Shown here: positions 16,541 to 23,944 of the stretch, piece by piece | How positions within the stretch are numbered: the stretch's first letter is position 1 | Layout: the number at the start of each line of letters is the position of its first letter | IMG/VR virus record: IMGVR_UViG_3300046499_000378 | Coordinates: 1 to 63,608 of that record | Length of the DNA stretch: 63,608 nt | From: a virus | Strand: one strand, 5' to 3' | Position numbers and translations under genes: made by a program | Notes under the pieces: generated by a model | The model's database searches: none | Told to the model about the DNA's origin: nothing | Seen by the model: the letters and a program-made list of their open reading frames with translations, nothing else

Positions 16541-17301
16541 GTGGTCTCCGTCGGTTTGAAGATGGCGAGGGTGGATGCCCACCGCCGTACAAGGGTTTGC
16601 TCCAGCGACCACATGGCCTCCATGCCATTCTGGACGCCCTGCGTGTTCGATTCGCGGCCCTCTACCGAGAGGTGGATCTGCACCCGCTTACCGCCGCGCT
16701 TGAACTTCCAGTTGCGGAAAGCGGGCCCGGCCACACCCCATGTCGCCGCATCGGCCGAATGAAACGGGAACCTCACTAGCGCGTCCTCGTCCACCCAGCC
16801 GAACGAGTGGTACTTGTGCGGCCACACCCGCGCGAAGCATTGCTCGTAGTACCGGAGCGACGTCGCCATGGGTTCGCCAAACCGGCACGACAGACCGACC
16901 TTCGGGAAGTTGGCGCAGTACCACTCGAGCAGGTCCCATGGATCGCCGATGTGGTGGACGGGCATCCCCTTGGTGATGCCACGGGCGAGAGCGTACTCGG
17001 CGTTTCGCTTCGAGCCCTGCCAATCGCCGATCACGTCGAGCCCGACCGCCTCGTCCCATTTCGACTTCGCGGTCTCAGCCAGCAACGCATCGTGGTCGAC
17101 TGCCTGACCAAGGGTGTACGCGGTGAATGCACCGGAATCGAGCATCATGGACTTCGGCCGCCGGAAGTATGGCTCCACCGTCTGCCATTGCTTGAGGTAC
17201 GCAAACGACACGAGGATCGAGAGCGGGCGTGCCTCCCAATTCCACCGCCGCGCGGCCTCGAGCTGGCTGGTTCCCGGCCCGGCGAAGTACACGGTGGTCA
17301 T
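16537..17301 (-). CDS. dpdA: DpdA-like DNA 7-deazaguanine transglycosylase
   Basis: 254 residues, a TGT-like TIM barrel of the small phage type. Motifs: MMLDSGAFTAY (Asp55) and AVGLDVIGDWQGSKRNAEY (Asp89), with VHHIGDPWDLLEWY after them. Asp55 and Asp89 are candidate catalytic residues. The family exchanges guanine for preQ0/preQ1 in DNA, unlike bacterial TGT which acts on tRNA. It lies in one operon with queC, queE, queF and folE, which strongly supports a DNA-modification role. Confidence 0.88.
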   Translation of the reverse strand: MTTVYFAGPGTSQLEAARRWNWEARPLSILVSFAYLKQWQTVEPYFRRPKSMMLDSGAFTAYTLGQAVDHDALLAETAKSKWDEAVGLDVIGDWQGSKRNAEYALARGITKGMPVHHIGDPWDLLEWYCANFPKVGLSCRFGEPMATSLRYYEQCFARVWPHKYHSFGWVDEDALVRFPFHSADAATWGVAGPAFRNWKFKRGGKRVQIHLSVEGRESNTQGVQNGMEAMWSLEQTLVRRWASTLAIFKPTETT

Positions 17302-17978
17302 GGATGGCCCTTGACCGGTCCGGTGAAGCGTTGCGCGGGATCGAACGGCTTGATCTGGCCGGCCTCGAACGCCGATTCGGGCCCTTGGGGAAGGACGTTG
17401 ACCACGCTCCCACCATCGGCGATCACCCGGTCGAGCTCCGCCATCGGGTCGGTCTCGGCAACCGGTGCCAGCCCATTACCGAAATCGTCGGCCACGTCGG
17501 CCTTGGGCCAGAACCCAGGTCGGATGAACACCGCCGGATCCTGCGTCAGCTTTTCGACGAACCGCGCCGATGAAGCGATCGCGTCGAGCTCGCCGGTCGA
17601 CATCGGCGCACCGGCCACGATGTGAGGCTCGGTATACTCATCGGCGTTAGCGATCCGCATCCCACCGCTATAGCCGAACTTGGCGTCTGGGGACGGTGTG
17701 CCTCGTCCCAGAGCATCTTCCCATTGCGACTCGGGGCCGCCCGGGACAACCACGGCCTCGGTTCGCAGCTCCACACCATGGAGGTCGACGAGGATCGCCG
17801 GCACCTCAACGGTGGCCACGACCTTCTCGTGGCGCGATCCGATGCGCAGGACGAGTGACAGGGCCGGGATGAACACCTCCTCACCATCGGGCAGCTCCAT
17901 CACCACGGCGACGTCTTGGCCAGTGAGCTGCGCCTGGTTCGTCCGACCGCCGACGATCTTGATCTTGCCGTGGCGCAT
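17298..17978 (-). CDS. Unknown protein in the deazaguanine operon
   Basis: 226 residues. The N-terminal ~90 are beta-rich (KIKIVGGRTNQAQLTGQDVAV, then VATVEVPAILVDLHGVELR), and the rest is acidic and Pro/Gly-rich, partly disordered. The start is preceded by AGGAG. It overlaps dpdA by four bases and the upstream gene by one (TAATG), so it is co-translated with the enzyme. No family is recognised. An accessory factor for DpdA or an unrelated phage gene are both possible. Confidence 0.7.
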   Translation of the reverse strand: MRHGKIKIVGGRTNQAQLTGQDVAVVMELPDGEEVFIPALSLVLRIGSRHEKVVATVEVPAILVDLHGVELRTEAVVVPGGPESQWEDALGRGTPSPDAKFGYSGGMRIANADEYTEPHIVAGAPMSTGELDAIASSARFVEKLTQDPAVFIRPGFWPKADVADDFGNGLAPVAETDPMAELDRVIADGGSVVNVLPQGPESAFEAGQIKPFDPAQRFTGPVKGHP

Positions 17979-18361
17979 TACGCGACTCCTCGGTTGCTAA
18001 CCATCTTCACGATGTGGCTGGGTGCACCAACGAGCCACGTATGAGCGTTCTGTGGCGTCCCGTTGACAGACAAGAACGCGTGATCGATCTCGGGGAGACC
18101 GGCCCGCCAATACAGCCGACCTATCTCATCATGCTTGAGTCCGACCACCAGCCATCCCAGAGGCGTGCGCACCTGGAACCAATGCCCGAAGAACGTGGCG
18201 CGATGGCCAAGGATGGAGAACGGGGTGAGCTCACCATCGGACGATAACCGCCCGTTCTTGAGCTCGCGAAGTCCGACGCACACGAGCCAGCGCCGGATGC
18301 GGCACCACATCGGACGATCATCGAGGTGCCACCGTTCGCCGTTCCACACGTAGGTCTTCAT
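17978..18361 (-). CDS. Unknown small protein after queC
   Basis: 127 residues, Trp-rich (nine or more Trp), with basic and hydrophobic patches (WCRIRRWLVCVGLRELKNGR). It overlaps queC by four bases (ATGA). It has no signal peptide and no recognised family. Tight coupling on both sides places it in the modification operon. Confidence 0.7.
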   Translation of the reverse strand: MKTYVWNGERWHLDDRPMWCRIRRWLVCVGLRELKNGRLSSDGELTPFSILGHRATFFGHWFQVRTPLGWLVVGLKHDEIGRLYWRAGLPEIDHAFLSVNGTPQNAHTWLVGAPSHIVKMVSNRGVA

Positions 18362-19302
18362 GGCCGATCCCGTCGGATCATCGGCACGGCGTCGTGCGCG
18401 ATGACGTCACGCTCCTCGAAGTCATGGAGACCATCCGGGACCAGTTGGACCACGGTGGGATCGAACTCCATCTCGGTGAGCTTGTCGGACACCGCCTGAT
18501 CCAAGGCGGGATCGAATGCAGCCGACCTAGCTGGATCCGGCACGCCGGCTTCATCGAAGCCTTTCGCCCGGAGGAGGCATGCCGGACACGTGGCGCAGCC
18601 CGGCCGGCACCCGCGGTAGCACGTGACCGACGTTCCCAACGCGCGCCAGACGTCAGTCTGCTGCCATTCCTGGCTGGGTTGGGGAACGCCGAAGGTCGCC
18701 GAGACCATCCGGCCGGCAACGGTCTCGTCTTTGGCCAGGCCGATCATCATGGCGACCGTCTCGGCCTTCGTCCGGCGCATGAGCGGGGCCTCGATGAGAA
18801 TCGGCCTGATCGCCGTGGGCATCGCCTCGTTGACCGCCCCCGACATCGCATCCACGAACTCAGCCCGGCAATCCGGGTAGCCCGAGTAGTCGGTCTGACA
18901 GACCCCCGTGACGATCGTTCCAGCGCCAAGGGCCGCCGCATGCGCTCCGGCGATCGCCATGAACACCAGGTTGCGGCCGGGAACGAAGGACGTGGGCAGC
19001 CCGTTGGGCGCAGCGACGTCGGCAAGTCCGCCATCTGGCTTGATGGTCTCCTGACTCTTGCTGAGCAAGGCCGACCCCGATGCGGCGAAAACCCCCGACA
19101 GGTCGAGCACGGTGTGCGTCGCACAACCCAGGAGCTTGGCGATCGATTTGGCCGACGTGACCTCGGTGGCGTGCCGTTGGCCATACAGCATGGTGAGCGC
19201 ATGTAGTCGCGCCCCGGTGTATTTCTTACGCGCCCATGCCAGGCACGTTGTGCTGTCCTGTCCACCGGACAGGAGTACGAGGACATCGGTAATTGGCTTC
19301 AT
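18358..19302 (-). CDS. queC: 7-cyano-7-deazaguanine synthase (QueC)
   Basis: 314 residues. It converts 7-carboxy-7-deazaguanine to preQ0 with ATP and ammonia. The PP-loop SGGQDST is at 12-18. A Cys cluster for zinc lies at 228-242 (CYRG...CATCPACLLR). Usual QueC ends shortly after this cluster; here ~70 more residues follow, an atypical C-terminal extension. The start carries the GACCGACC leader. There is no fused amidotransferase domain, so an archaeosine-type product is less likely than preQ0/preQ1. Confidence 0.93.
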   Translation of the reverse strand: MKPITDVLVLLSGGQDSTTCLAWARKKYTGARLHALTMLYGQRHATEVTSAKSIAKLLGCATHTVLDLSGVFAASGSALLSKSQETIKPDGGLADVAAPNGLPTSFVPGRNLVFMAIAGAHAAALGAGTIVTGVCQTDYSGYPDCRAEFVDAMSGAVNEAMPTAIRPILIEAPLMRRTKAETVAMMIGLAKDETVAGRMVSATFGVPQPSQEWQQTDVWRALGTSVTCYRGCRPGCATCPACLLRAKGFDEAGVPDPARSAAFDPALDQAVSDKLTEMEFDPTVVQLVPDGLHDFEERDVIAHDAVPMIRRDRP

Positions 19303-19323
19303 CGGTCGGTCTCCATTTCTGAG

Positions 19324-19383
19324 GGTAACCAGGCCCGGGGTCACACATGGAACCTTGCCCCGGGCCTGGCCGCCGCGGTTACC
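19324..19383 (-). terminator. Nested inverted repeat between parB-like and queC
   Basis: CCAGGCCCGGGG (19329-19340) and CCCCGGGCCTGG (19358-19369) form a perfect 12-bp stem with a 17-base loop. GGTAACC (19324-19330) and GGTTACC (19377-19383) add an outer palindromic pair. It fills the gap between the stop of the ParB-like gene and the start of queC. It could end the upstream transcript (no U run) or bind a regulator controlling the que operon. Confidence 0.55.
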
Positions 19384-19396
19384 GGCTCCGCGGAAG

Positions 19397-20005
19397 CTAG
19401 TTTGCGTCTGATAGCTGGGCTGTCAGTCGCGCCACGATGCCATCGGCGGTGACTTTCCGGCCACCCATGGCGGTCTTGAGGGCCTCGATCTGGTCCTCGG
19501 AGAACTTGATCGAGGTTCCCTTGCCGGGCGTATCGAATTCCTCGCCGGTGTTGGCCGGTGGCTTCCACTCGGCCTCCATGAGCGGCTCGTACTCGAACGG
19601 TTCCCACCCGAGGGCTGACACATCGACGCCGAGGTCTTTGAGTTCCCGGAGCTCCGAACCCAGGTTCGGAAGGTCCCATTCGGCGAGGTCCGCCGTTCGG
19701 TTGTCCCGGAGCGCGTACGCCTTGGCCTCCTTGTCGGGAACATCAAGGACCACGGCCGCGATATGGGTCCACCCCATCCGGGACGCGGCCTCGGTCGAAG
19801 CGTTGCCAGCTCGGATGACCATCGTCTTGCCGGCGTCGGTCTTGGCCTGGACCACGATGGGCTTGAGCTGGCCATGGGCGGTGAACGACTCGATCACCGC
19901 GGCGAGGTTGCGCTCGTCGTGGGCCCGAGCGTTTCGAGGGTCCGGGGTCAATGACGAGATTTCGACCGCCAAGTGAGCCAGGCTATTGTGGATTTTGTGG
20001 TTCAT
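19397..20005 (-). CDS. ParB-like domain protein
   Basis: 202 residues from MNHKIHNS. The ParB/sulfiredoxin-type N-terminal fold is visible: SLTPDPRNARAHDERNLAAVIESFTAHGQLKPIVV (read in pieces), then an IRAGNASTEAASRMGW box and an ALRDNRTADLAEWD segment. The usual GxRR box is altered to GNAST. The C-terminal part has a linker and a short helical tail. There is no ParA partner, so it probably acts as a phage DNA-binding or nuclease-like regulator, not in partition. A sigma70-like promoter lies just upstream. Confidence 0.75.
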   Translation of the reverse strand: MNHKIHNSLAHLAVEISSLTPDPRNARAHDERNLAAVIESFTAHGQLKPIVVQAKTDAGKTMVIRAGNASTEAASRMGWTHIAAVVLDVPDKEAKAYALRDNRTADLAEWDLPNLGSELRELKDLGVDVSALGWEPFEYEPLMEAEWKPPANTGEEFDTPGKGTSIKFSEDQIEALKTAMGGRKVTADGIVARLTAQLSDAN

Positions 20006-20047
20006 GGGGTCTCGAGTCCAAGGCGTATGTGCGCCCGTTGTGTGTCT

Positions 20048-20077
20048 GTTGTACTGGCAACCGGAGGGGTGTGTCAA
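20048..20077 (-). promoter_or_regulatory. Promoter of the ParB-like gene with ACACACAACG element
   Basis: TTGACA (plus-strand tgtcaa at 20072-20077), an 18-base spacer and TACAAC (20048-20053). Directly downstream, near +1, is ACACACAACGGG (the ACACACAACG element at 20036-20045), the same word found at other promoters in this genome. The leader to ATG is about 36 bases. Confidence 0.65.
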
Positions 20078-20079
20078 GG

Positions 20080-20595
20080 CTAGTACCAAGCCCGGTCGGA
20101 GTCCGCCACCACACCATCGTCGAGCTCGAGACCACCCTGACGAGTCGCCCGCTGGGTAGCGCGGTCCAGCCGCCCCATGGTGCTTGGGAATCGCACCACC
20201 GAGGTCCCGTCGAACGATGATGCACCGGCCGCGCCACACAGCGCAATGCGACGCTTCGTGTTGACCCTGCCGACATGACACCAAGCACCCTTCTTTCGCG
20301 CCACGGCAGCCCAGCGCGGCGTTGTCGCGAGCTTCCAAGCGGTAGAGCCACCCGGCTTGGTCCACGACCACTTCCGCGGATGGCCCGGCGACAGCTCGAA
20401 CCGTACACCCTCCTGCGGTGTGGTCAGCTGAATCCCATCCCCACCGAGGTCGAAGATCACCGGGCTTCCAATGCATTCGCATTGACCGGTCTCGGGGTTG
20501 AACCCGCAGTTCCCATTGGCCAGCCCGTTTGTCGAGGGCTGTGTGCACGACGCAAGCAACGTCAAGATCATCAGAAATTTCATCATTGGTGCCAT
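20080..20595 (-). CDS. Predicted lipoprotein with a DLGGDG motif
   Basis: About 171 residues. The N-terminus (MMKFLMILTLLASC) is a signal peptide with lipobox. The mature start has two close Cys (CECIG). The stretch SPVIFDLGGDGIQLTT...GVRFEL resembles Asp/Gly calcium-binding segments of secreted proteins. The second half is basic and Trp/Arg-rich and does not continue that family. The exact ATG is uncertain (20583-20598). It would be an envelope-acting accessory lipoprotein. Confidence 0.55.
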   Translation of the reverse strand: MAPMMKFLMILTLLASCTQPSTNGLANGNCGFNPETGQCECIGSPVIFDLGGDGIQLTTPQEGVRFELSPGHPRKWSWTKPGGSTAWKLATTPRWAAVARKKGAWCHVGRVNTKRRIALCGAAGASSFDGTSVVRFPSTMGRLDRATQRATRQGGLELDDGVVADSDRAWY

Positions 20596-20626
20596 CATTC
20601 CTTGTTGGCGAACATCGCCAGTTGCG

Positions 20627-20655
20627 TTGGTATCAACACGGCAGTCGTGTGTCAA
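20627..20655 (-). promoter_or_regulatory. Promoter of the DLGGDG lipoprotein gene
   Basis: TTGACA (tgtcaa at 20650-20655), a 17-base spacer and TACCAA (20627-20632). The spacer contains an imperfect palindrome, CACGACTGCCGTGTTG. The sequence CACACGAC after the -35 is a weaker form of the ACACACAACG element. Confidence 0.5.
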
Positions 20656-20675
20656 GCCCGCGAAACGCCTGTTAA

Positions 20676-21030
20676 TTACCGCTCACCATGACCCGCGGCG
20701 CCACACGCCACCAGCAATTTGGCGAGTACGGTTCGGTGGCAGTGTGTCGGATCCGTGCAGTAGCAAACGAGGGTGACCTCGGACCGCGCAAGGACCGCAT
20801 CCCAAGCCCGCCGATGGTCGCGGAAGCTCACCCGCATCTCGTCGGTGTAGTCGTCCACGTACCTCGATCCATGCCGGCCACGCCATACAGCCGCCTCATG
20901 GTGAGTACTGGCCCCAGGATCGTCCACGACGGCGCGAATGGTAGACCATCGACATCGGTGGTCTTGCGCGTGATGTCGAGCCGGTCGAGGCCGCGTAGCT
21001 GATGCGAGCCGTGTACACGCTGACCGTCAC
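20676..21030 (-). pseudogene. DUF488-like protein broken by two frameshifts
   Basis: Three frames carry successive parts of one protein: VYTARISY (near 21025), then RGLDRLDITRK...FAPSWTILGPVLTMRR, then YVDDYTDEMR...LVCYCTDPTHCHRTVLAKLL. Together they match the plan of small DUF488-type phage proteins. The first break looks like one lost C (TAC-CGC reads TACGC, near 20998); the second is near 20880-20900. Either the gene is decayed or the assembly has two indels. A GTGA overlap with the upstream stop marks the original start. Confidence 0.6.
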
Positions 21031-21248
21031 GGAGGGATGGTGTCCGAGGCACCCCAGCATGCCAGGTGGCGTTGGATGAACGTCACGAGGCACACGCGAA
21101 CGAGAACATCATCACCGCGCACAGCCCCGGAAGACCCACAGCACGGACACTTCCACTTCACGGTGTCACCATGGACTACCCGCACGCCGCGAATGGTGGC
21201 GCGTTGGACGTTGCCGGCGAGGATGCTCTCGAGCGCGCGGTCGAACAT
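21027..21248 (-). CDS. Small Cys-containing hypothetical protein
   Basis: 73 residues. A CPCC pair near residue 34 and two further Cys suggest a small zinc-binding knuckle. The start overlaps the upstream stop by one base (TGATG). It is part of a run of tiny genes in the accessory region. No family is recognised. Confidence 0.6.
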   Translation of the reverse strand: MFDRALESILAGNVQRATIRGVRVVHGDTVKWKCPCCGSSGAVRGDDVLVRVCLVTFIQRHLACWGASDTIPP

Positions 21249-21451
21249 CACCTGGCCCTCGGCGAGCTGGCGAGCGCGCGGCGGATGTCGCCCTTGACCC
21301 GATCGGGCGCTGGATGCGATGGCGTCTTCGCACACCACACCGATGCACCGTTCGGCAACTTGAACTGGTAGCGCCGGCCGTTGTCGACGAGCTCGGCCTT
21401 GAACTCCTCGGCCAACCCGCGGAGCAACCTCCCCCATTCCTTGTGCTGCAT
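21248..21451 (-). CDS. Small protein with weak HicA-like pattern
   Basis: 67 residues. The pattern GRRYQFKLPNGASVWCAKTPS...DRVKGDIRRAL resembles the dsRBD-like fold of HicA-type proteins, but the expected catalytic His (usually in GSHxK) is not seen, and no HicB neighbour is present. It is coupled at both ends by overlaps. I treat the toxin reading as weak. Confidence 0.5.
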   Translation of the reverse strand: MQHKEWGRLLRGLAEEFKAELVDNGRRYQFKLPNGASVWCAKTPSHPAPDRVKGDIRRALASSPRAR

Positions 21452-21675
21452 CAGCCTTCCCCGTGTGGCCGGCCGAGCCGACGGTTGGCGTTGCCAAGGT
21501 TGGTGATGAGCCCGGTGGCCGGCCGGGCTGTCTCATGCACCCGTCGCGGCTTCCTGGTGAGATGTTCTCTGATCATCCCGGACCGGTGCCGATATCCGGT
21601 CGCCTCGCACTCACACGCGTACTGACCGCACTCGCCATCAACGGGCTTCCAGGTATGGACGTGTGCTTCTCTCAT
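21451..21675 (-). CDS. Small basic hypothetical protein
   Basis: 74 residues with a CGQYACECEATGYRHR segment (three Cys, His) near the N-terminus and a basic Arg-rich second half. A zinc-binding or nucleic-acid-binding mini-protein is possible. It overlaps both neighbours by a few bases. Confidence 0.5.
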   Translation of the reverse strand: MREAHVHTWKPVDGECGQYACECEATGYRHRSGMIREHLTRKPRRVHETARPATGLITNLGNANRRLGRPHGEG

Positions 21676-21872
21676 GGTTCATCCCGTTCTGCGATGGCGG
21701 CTGGGCTCGCGTGAACACATTCACGGCACATGTAGTGCCCGTCGGTCTCGCAGTGCCCGTCTGGTGTTCCTGGTGAGAAGTCATCGGATGGACATGGATG
21801 ATCGACGTCGCGGCCGATCTTGTCGATGCCGATCCATGAGCGCACCAACTCCTTGACGTTTGGATTTTTCAT
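21672..21872 (-). CDS. Small Cys/His-rich hypothetical protein
   Basis: 66 residues from MKNPNVKELV. The C-terminal half has Cys and His spaced like a zinc site (HPCPSDDF, GHCETDGHYMCRECVH). The start ATGA overlaps the upstream stop. Function unknown; it belongs to the accessory gene cluster. Confidence 0.5.
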   Translation of the reverse strand: MKNPNVKELVRSWIGIDKIGRDVDHPCPSDDFSPGTPDGHCETDGHYMCRECVHASPAAIAERDEP

Positions 21873-22879
21873 GTCCAATCCCGCCAGTTGGAGTTCGCTT
21901 CGTCAACCTCATCGGTTGCCGTCAGGTCGGCATGGCCGACGGTCTCGACGCCACCGGGCTGACCGAATCGACCGGTCTGGATCCGCTTCCAGCCATCGGC
22001 ATCGGGTGTGATCTTGGCGAGCCACCGCCGCGCCCGTCGGACGTGCGGGTTTTTGTCTGACACCTCGATGATGACGAACTCGAGGGCGTACCACTTCGCC
22101 ATGTACCAGCGCTCCGTTGCGCAGTACGCGAGCTTGACCAAGCCCTCGCGCGGACCAGCCACCACAACGTGCGCCCGATCCTCTCCTTTGGCGAAACCAC
22201 GCACGTAGACAACCGCACCGAGCTTGAGCTTGGCGATCTTCTCGGTGCGCGCACGCTCCTTGCCGCGAGCGTTGGTGCATTCGAGGCAAGGACCGGAGTA
22301 CATGCAGACCCCGGCCGCGTTCGTGTTGGTGCAGCGCGGGATCGAGTCATCGTTCCCACGACGGTTTCCGCCTGCCACCGTGATGATCGCTTGTGCCAGG
22401 CGCTTGCCATCGAAGGTCGCTTGCTTGGCACCCTCACGATCGATCCCGGTGGTCGCCATCACCTTCGCGATCATGTCTTCATCTGGCGGCTCCCATCCTA
22501 CGAGCGCCCGCATGACATCGGCGATGGATGCCAACACCTCGACCTCGCCGGCCTCATAGACCACGGAGTCGGCCGGATCGACTCCGACGAGCAGCACGCG
22601 CTTGTTGCGCTTTGCGAGGGCCGCGCCGAGCTCGACGTGCGAACCCCTGCCGAGCCGCGACACACCGACGAACAGGTCACACGAGCTGGCCGCCTCTATC
22701 TCACGCCGCGCCAAGTCCTTACGGTCGGCCACGTCGCACACACCAGGTGAGCACACGTGGTTGAAATGCATGTGCCACGGGAAGGCATTGCGCATCCCCT
22801 GGTTCTCCAGGTGCATCGCAAGCGTCGCGACATCGGCAAGCCCATCACGGCTCGAAGCGATGTAGAAGCTTCCTCTCAT
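21869..22879 (-). CDS. Nucleoside 2-deoxyribosyltransferase-like protein with C-terminal extension
   Basis: 336 residues. Residues 1-110 have the NDT/TIR-like fold pattern: FYIASSRD at the start, SCDLFVGVSRLG (Asp68) and SHVELGAALAKRNKRVLLVG with a candidate nucleophile Glu83. A Cys-rich linker (CMYSGPCLECT, ~200) leads to a ~120-residue unrecognised domain with aromatic residues. NDT enzymes move deoxyribose between bases. In a phage with modified DNA it could edit the nucleotide pool. It could also be a base-excising effector. Confidence 0.65.
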   Translation of the reverse strand: MRGSFYIASSRDGLADVATLAMHLENQGMRNAFPWHMHFNHVCSPGVCDVADRKDLARREIEAASSCDLFVGVSRLGRGSHVELGAALAKRNKRVLLVGVDPADSVVYEAGEVEVLASIADVMRALVGWEPPDEDMIAKVMATTGIDREGAKQATFDGKRLAQAIITVAGGNRRGNDDSIPRCTNTNAAGVCMYSGPCLECTNARGKERARTEKIAKLKLGAVVYVRGFAKGEDRAHVVVAGPREGLVKLAYCATERWYMAKWYALEFVIIEVSDKNPHVRRARRWLAKITPDADGWKRIQTGRFGQPGGVETVGHADLTATDEVDEANSNWRDWT

Positions 22880-23259
22880 TTCCGGCTCCCCATCACCGCA
22901 TCGCACAGCGCAGCGAGGTCACGCCGCGTGATGACGGCCTGGCTATGATCCTTGTCGTCTGTGGGACGTCCGACGAGCTTGATGGTGATCTCGGCGAGCT
23001 GCCGAGCCACCGCGTGCTCGTAGGTCTCGCTCTGCTCGAGGAACTCGACGATCTCCACCTCCATTCCGGGGTGTCGTGCCTCGGCCGCGGCGAGCGACGT
23101 AGCCGCGGCGAGCGCAAGGGTATAGAAGGCAGCTTCGCCGAGCCCGCCCCCGAGAAATGCGTCGAGGATGCCCTTGCAGTACAGCCCAGCACGGAACCGG
23201 CTGGGGGCTTCGCATATGTCCGGTGGTCGTACGATGCGGAGAGCAAAGAGCGAGTTCAC
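22876..23259 (-). CDS. Hypothetical protein
   Basis: 127 residues, helical and Ala/Glu-rich in the second half (VEFLEQSETYEHAVARQLAEI). It is coupled by four-base overlaps to the NDT-like gene and the ASCH-like gene. No family is recognised. Confidence 0.6.
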   Translation of the reverse strand: MNSLFALRIVRPPDICEAPSRFRAGLYCKGILDAFLGGGLGEAAFYTLALAAATSLAAAEARHPGMEVEIVEFLEQSETYEHAVARQLAEITIKLVGRPTDDKDHSQAVITRRDLAALCDAVMGSRK

Positions 23260-23915
23260 GACGCGACCTCCGCGAAGAACTTTTCTGGTGGCACGCCATG
23301 ATCACTGGCCGCGGACCAGGCCGCATCATCGAGTTCGCGGCCATGACGCCCCGTGCGCCTCACGGCCTTGAGGATGGCTTCCGTGCGGCCTGCCGTGTAC
23401 TGGCAATGGCTCGTGCACCACTCGCGAGCATGGGTCAAGAGCTGGTCGATGACCTCGCGCTCGGTGTTGATGGGGACGGTCCAGAACCCCTGCATCCCCC
23501 GAACGATGATCGGCTTCGGGAGCACCGAGAGACGGACGAACACGAACCCATAAGGACCGAAGAACCAACGCTTCTGGCTGTCAGGAAGGGTTCCGGCGGT
23601 CTGATATGGGGGCCGGGTCGGCATGACGCCATCGGCGATGACTTGGTGGTCGATCGTGGCGAGCGCGACGATTGCACCGCGCGTTATCGAAGCCATCGGC
23701 GGGAACCGAAGTCCGGCCTCGTGGATGTGTCGTGCGCCATTCTCATCCCACGATTTCGCGGCGTGAATCGCAAACCGCTTGCCGATCATCGTCGGCGGAA
23801 ACGGCCAGGTCCGGTTCTCCACCTCCTTGCGATCGGGCGGCTGTGGAATGGTCATACACCACGCCCACGGCTGGGATAGCGAGAGCGCGCGGAGTGGGTT
23901 GTCGATGAGGCTCAT
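23256..23915 (-). CDS. ASCH/PUA-like domain protein
   Basis: 219 residues. It starts with ALSLSQPWAWCM, a KEVENRTWPFPP loop and RFAIHAAKSWDENG, the common start of phage ASCH-type proteins, which bind RNA or modified nucleosides. The C-terminal ~50 residues are a basic helical tail. A GACCGACC-type leader precedes ATG. A role in sensing nucleic acid or modified bases is plausible but not shown. Confidence 0.7.
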   Translation of the reverse strand: MSLIDNPLRALSLSQPWAWCMTIPQPPDRKEVENRTWPFPPTMIGKRFAIHAAKSWDENGARHIHEAGLRFPPMASITRGAIVALATIDHQVIADGVMPTRPPYQTAGTLPDSQKRWFFGPYGFVFVRLSVLPKPIIVRGMQGFWTVPINTEREVIDQLLTHAREWCTSHCQYTAGRTEAILKAVRRTGRHGRELDDAAWSAASDHGVPPEKFFAEVAS

Positions 23916-23944
23916 GGGTCGGTCGGTGCTTTCTGCCGTCGAGG

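Noticed and set aside
21248-21451. HicA toxin
   Set aside because: The catalytic His is missing and there is no HicB; only a weak fold-level resemblance remains.
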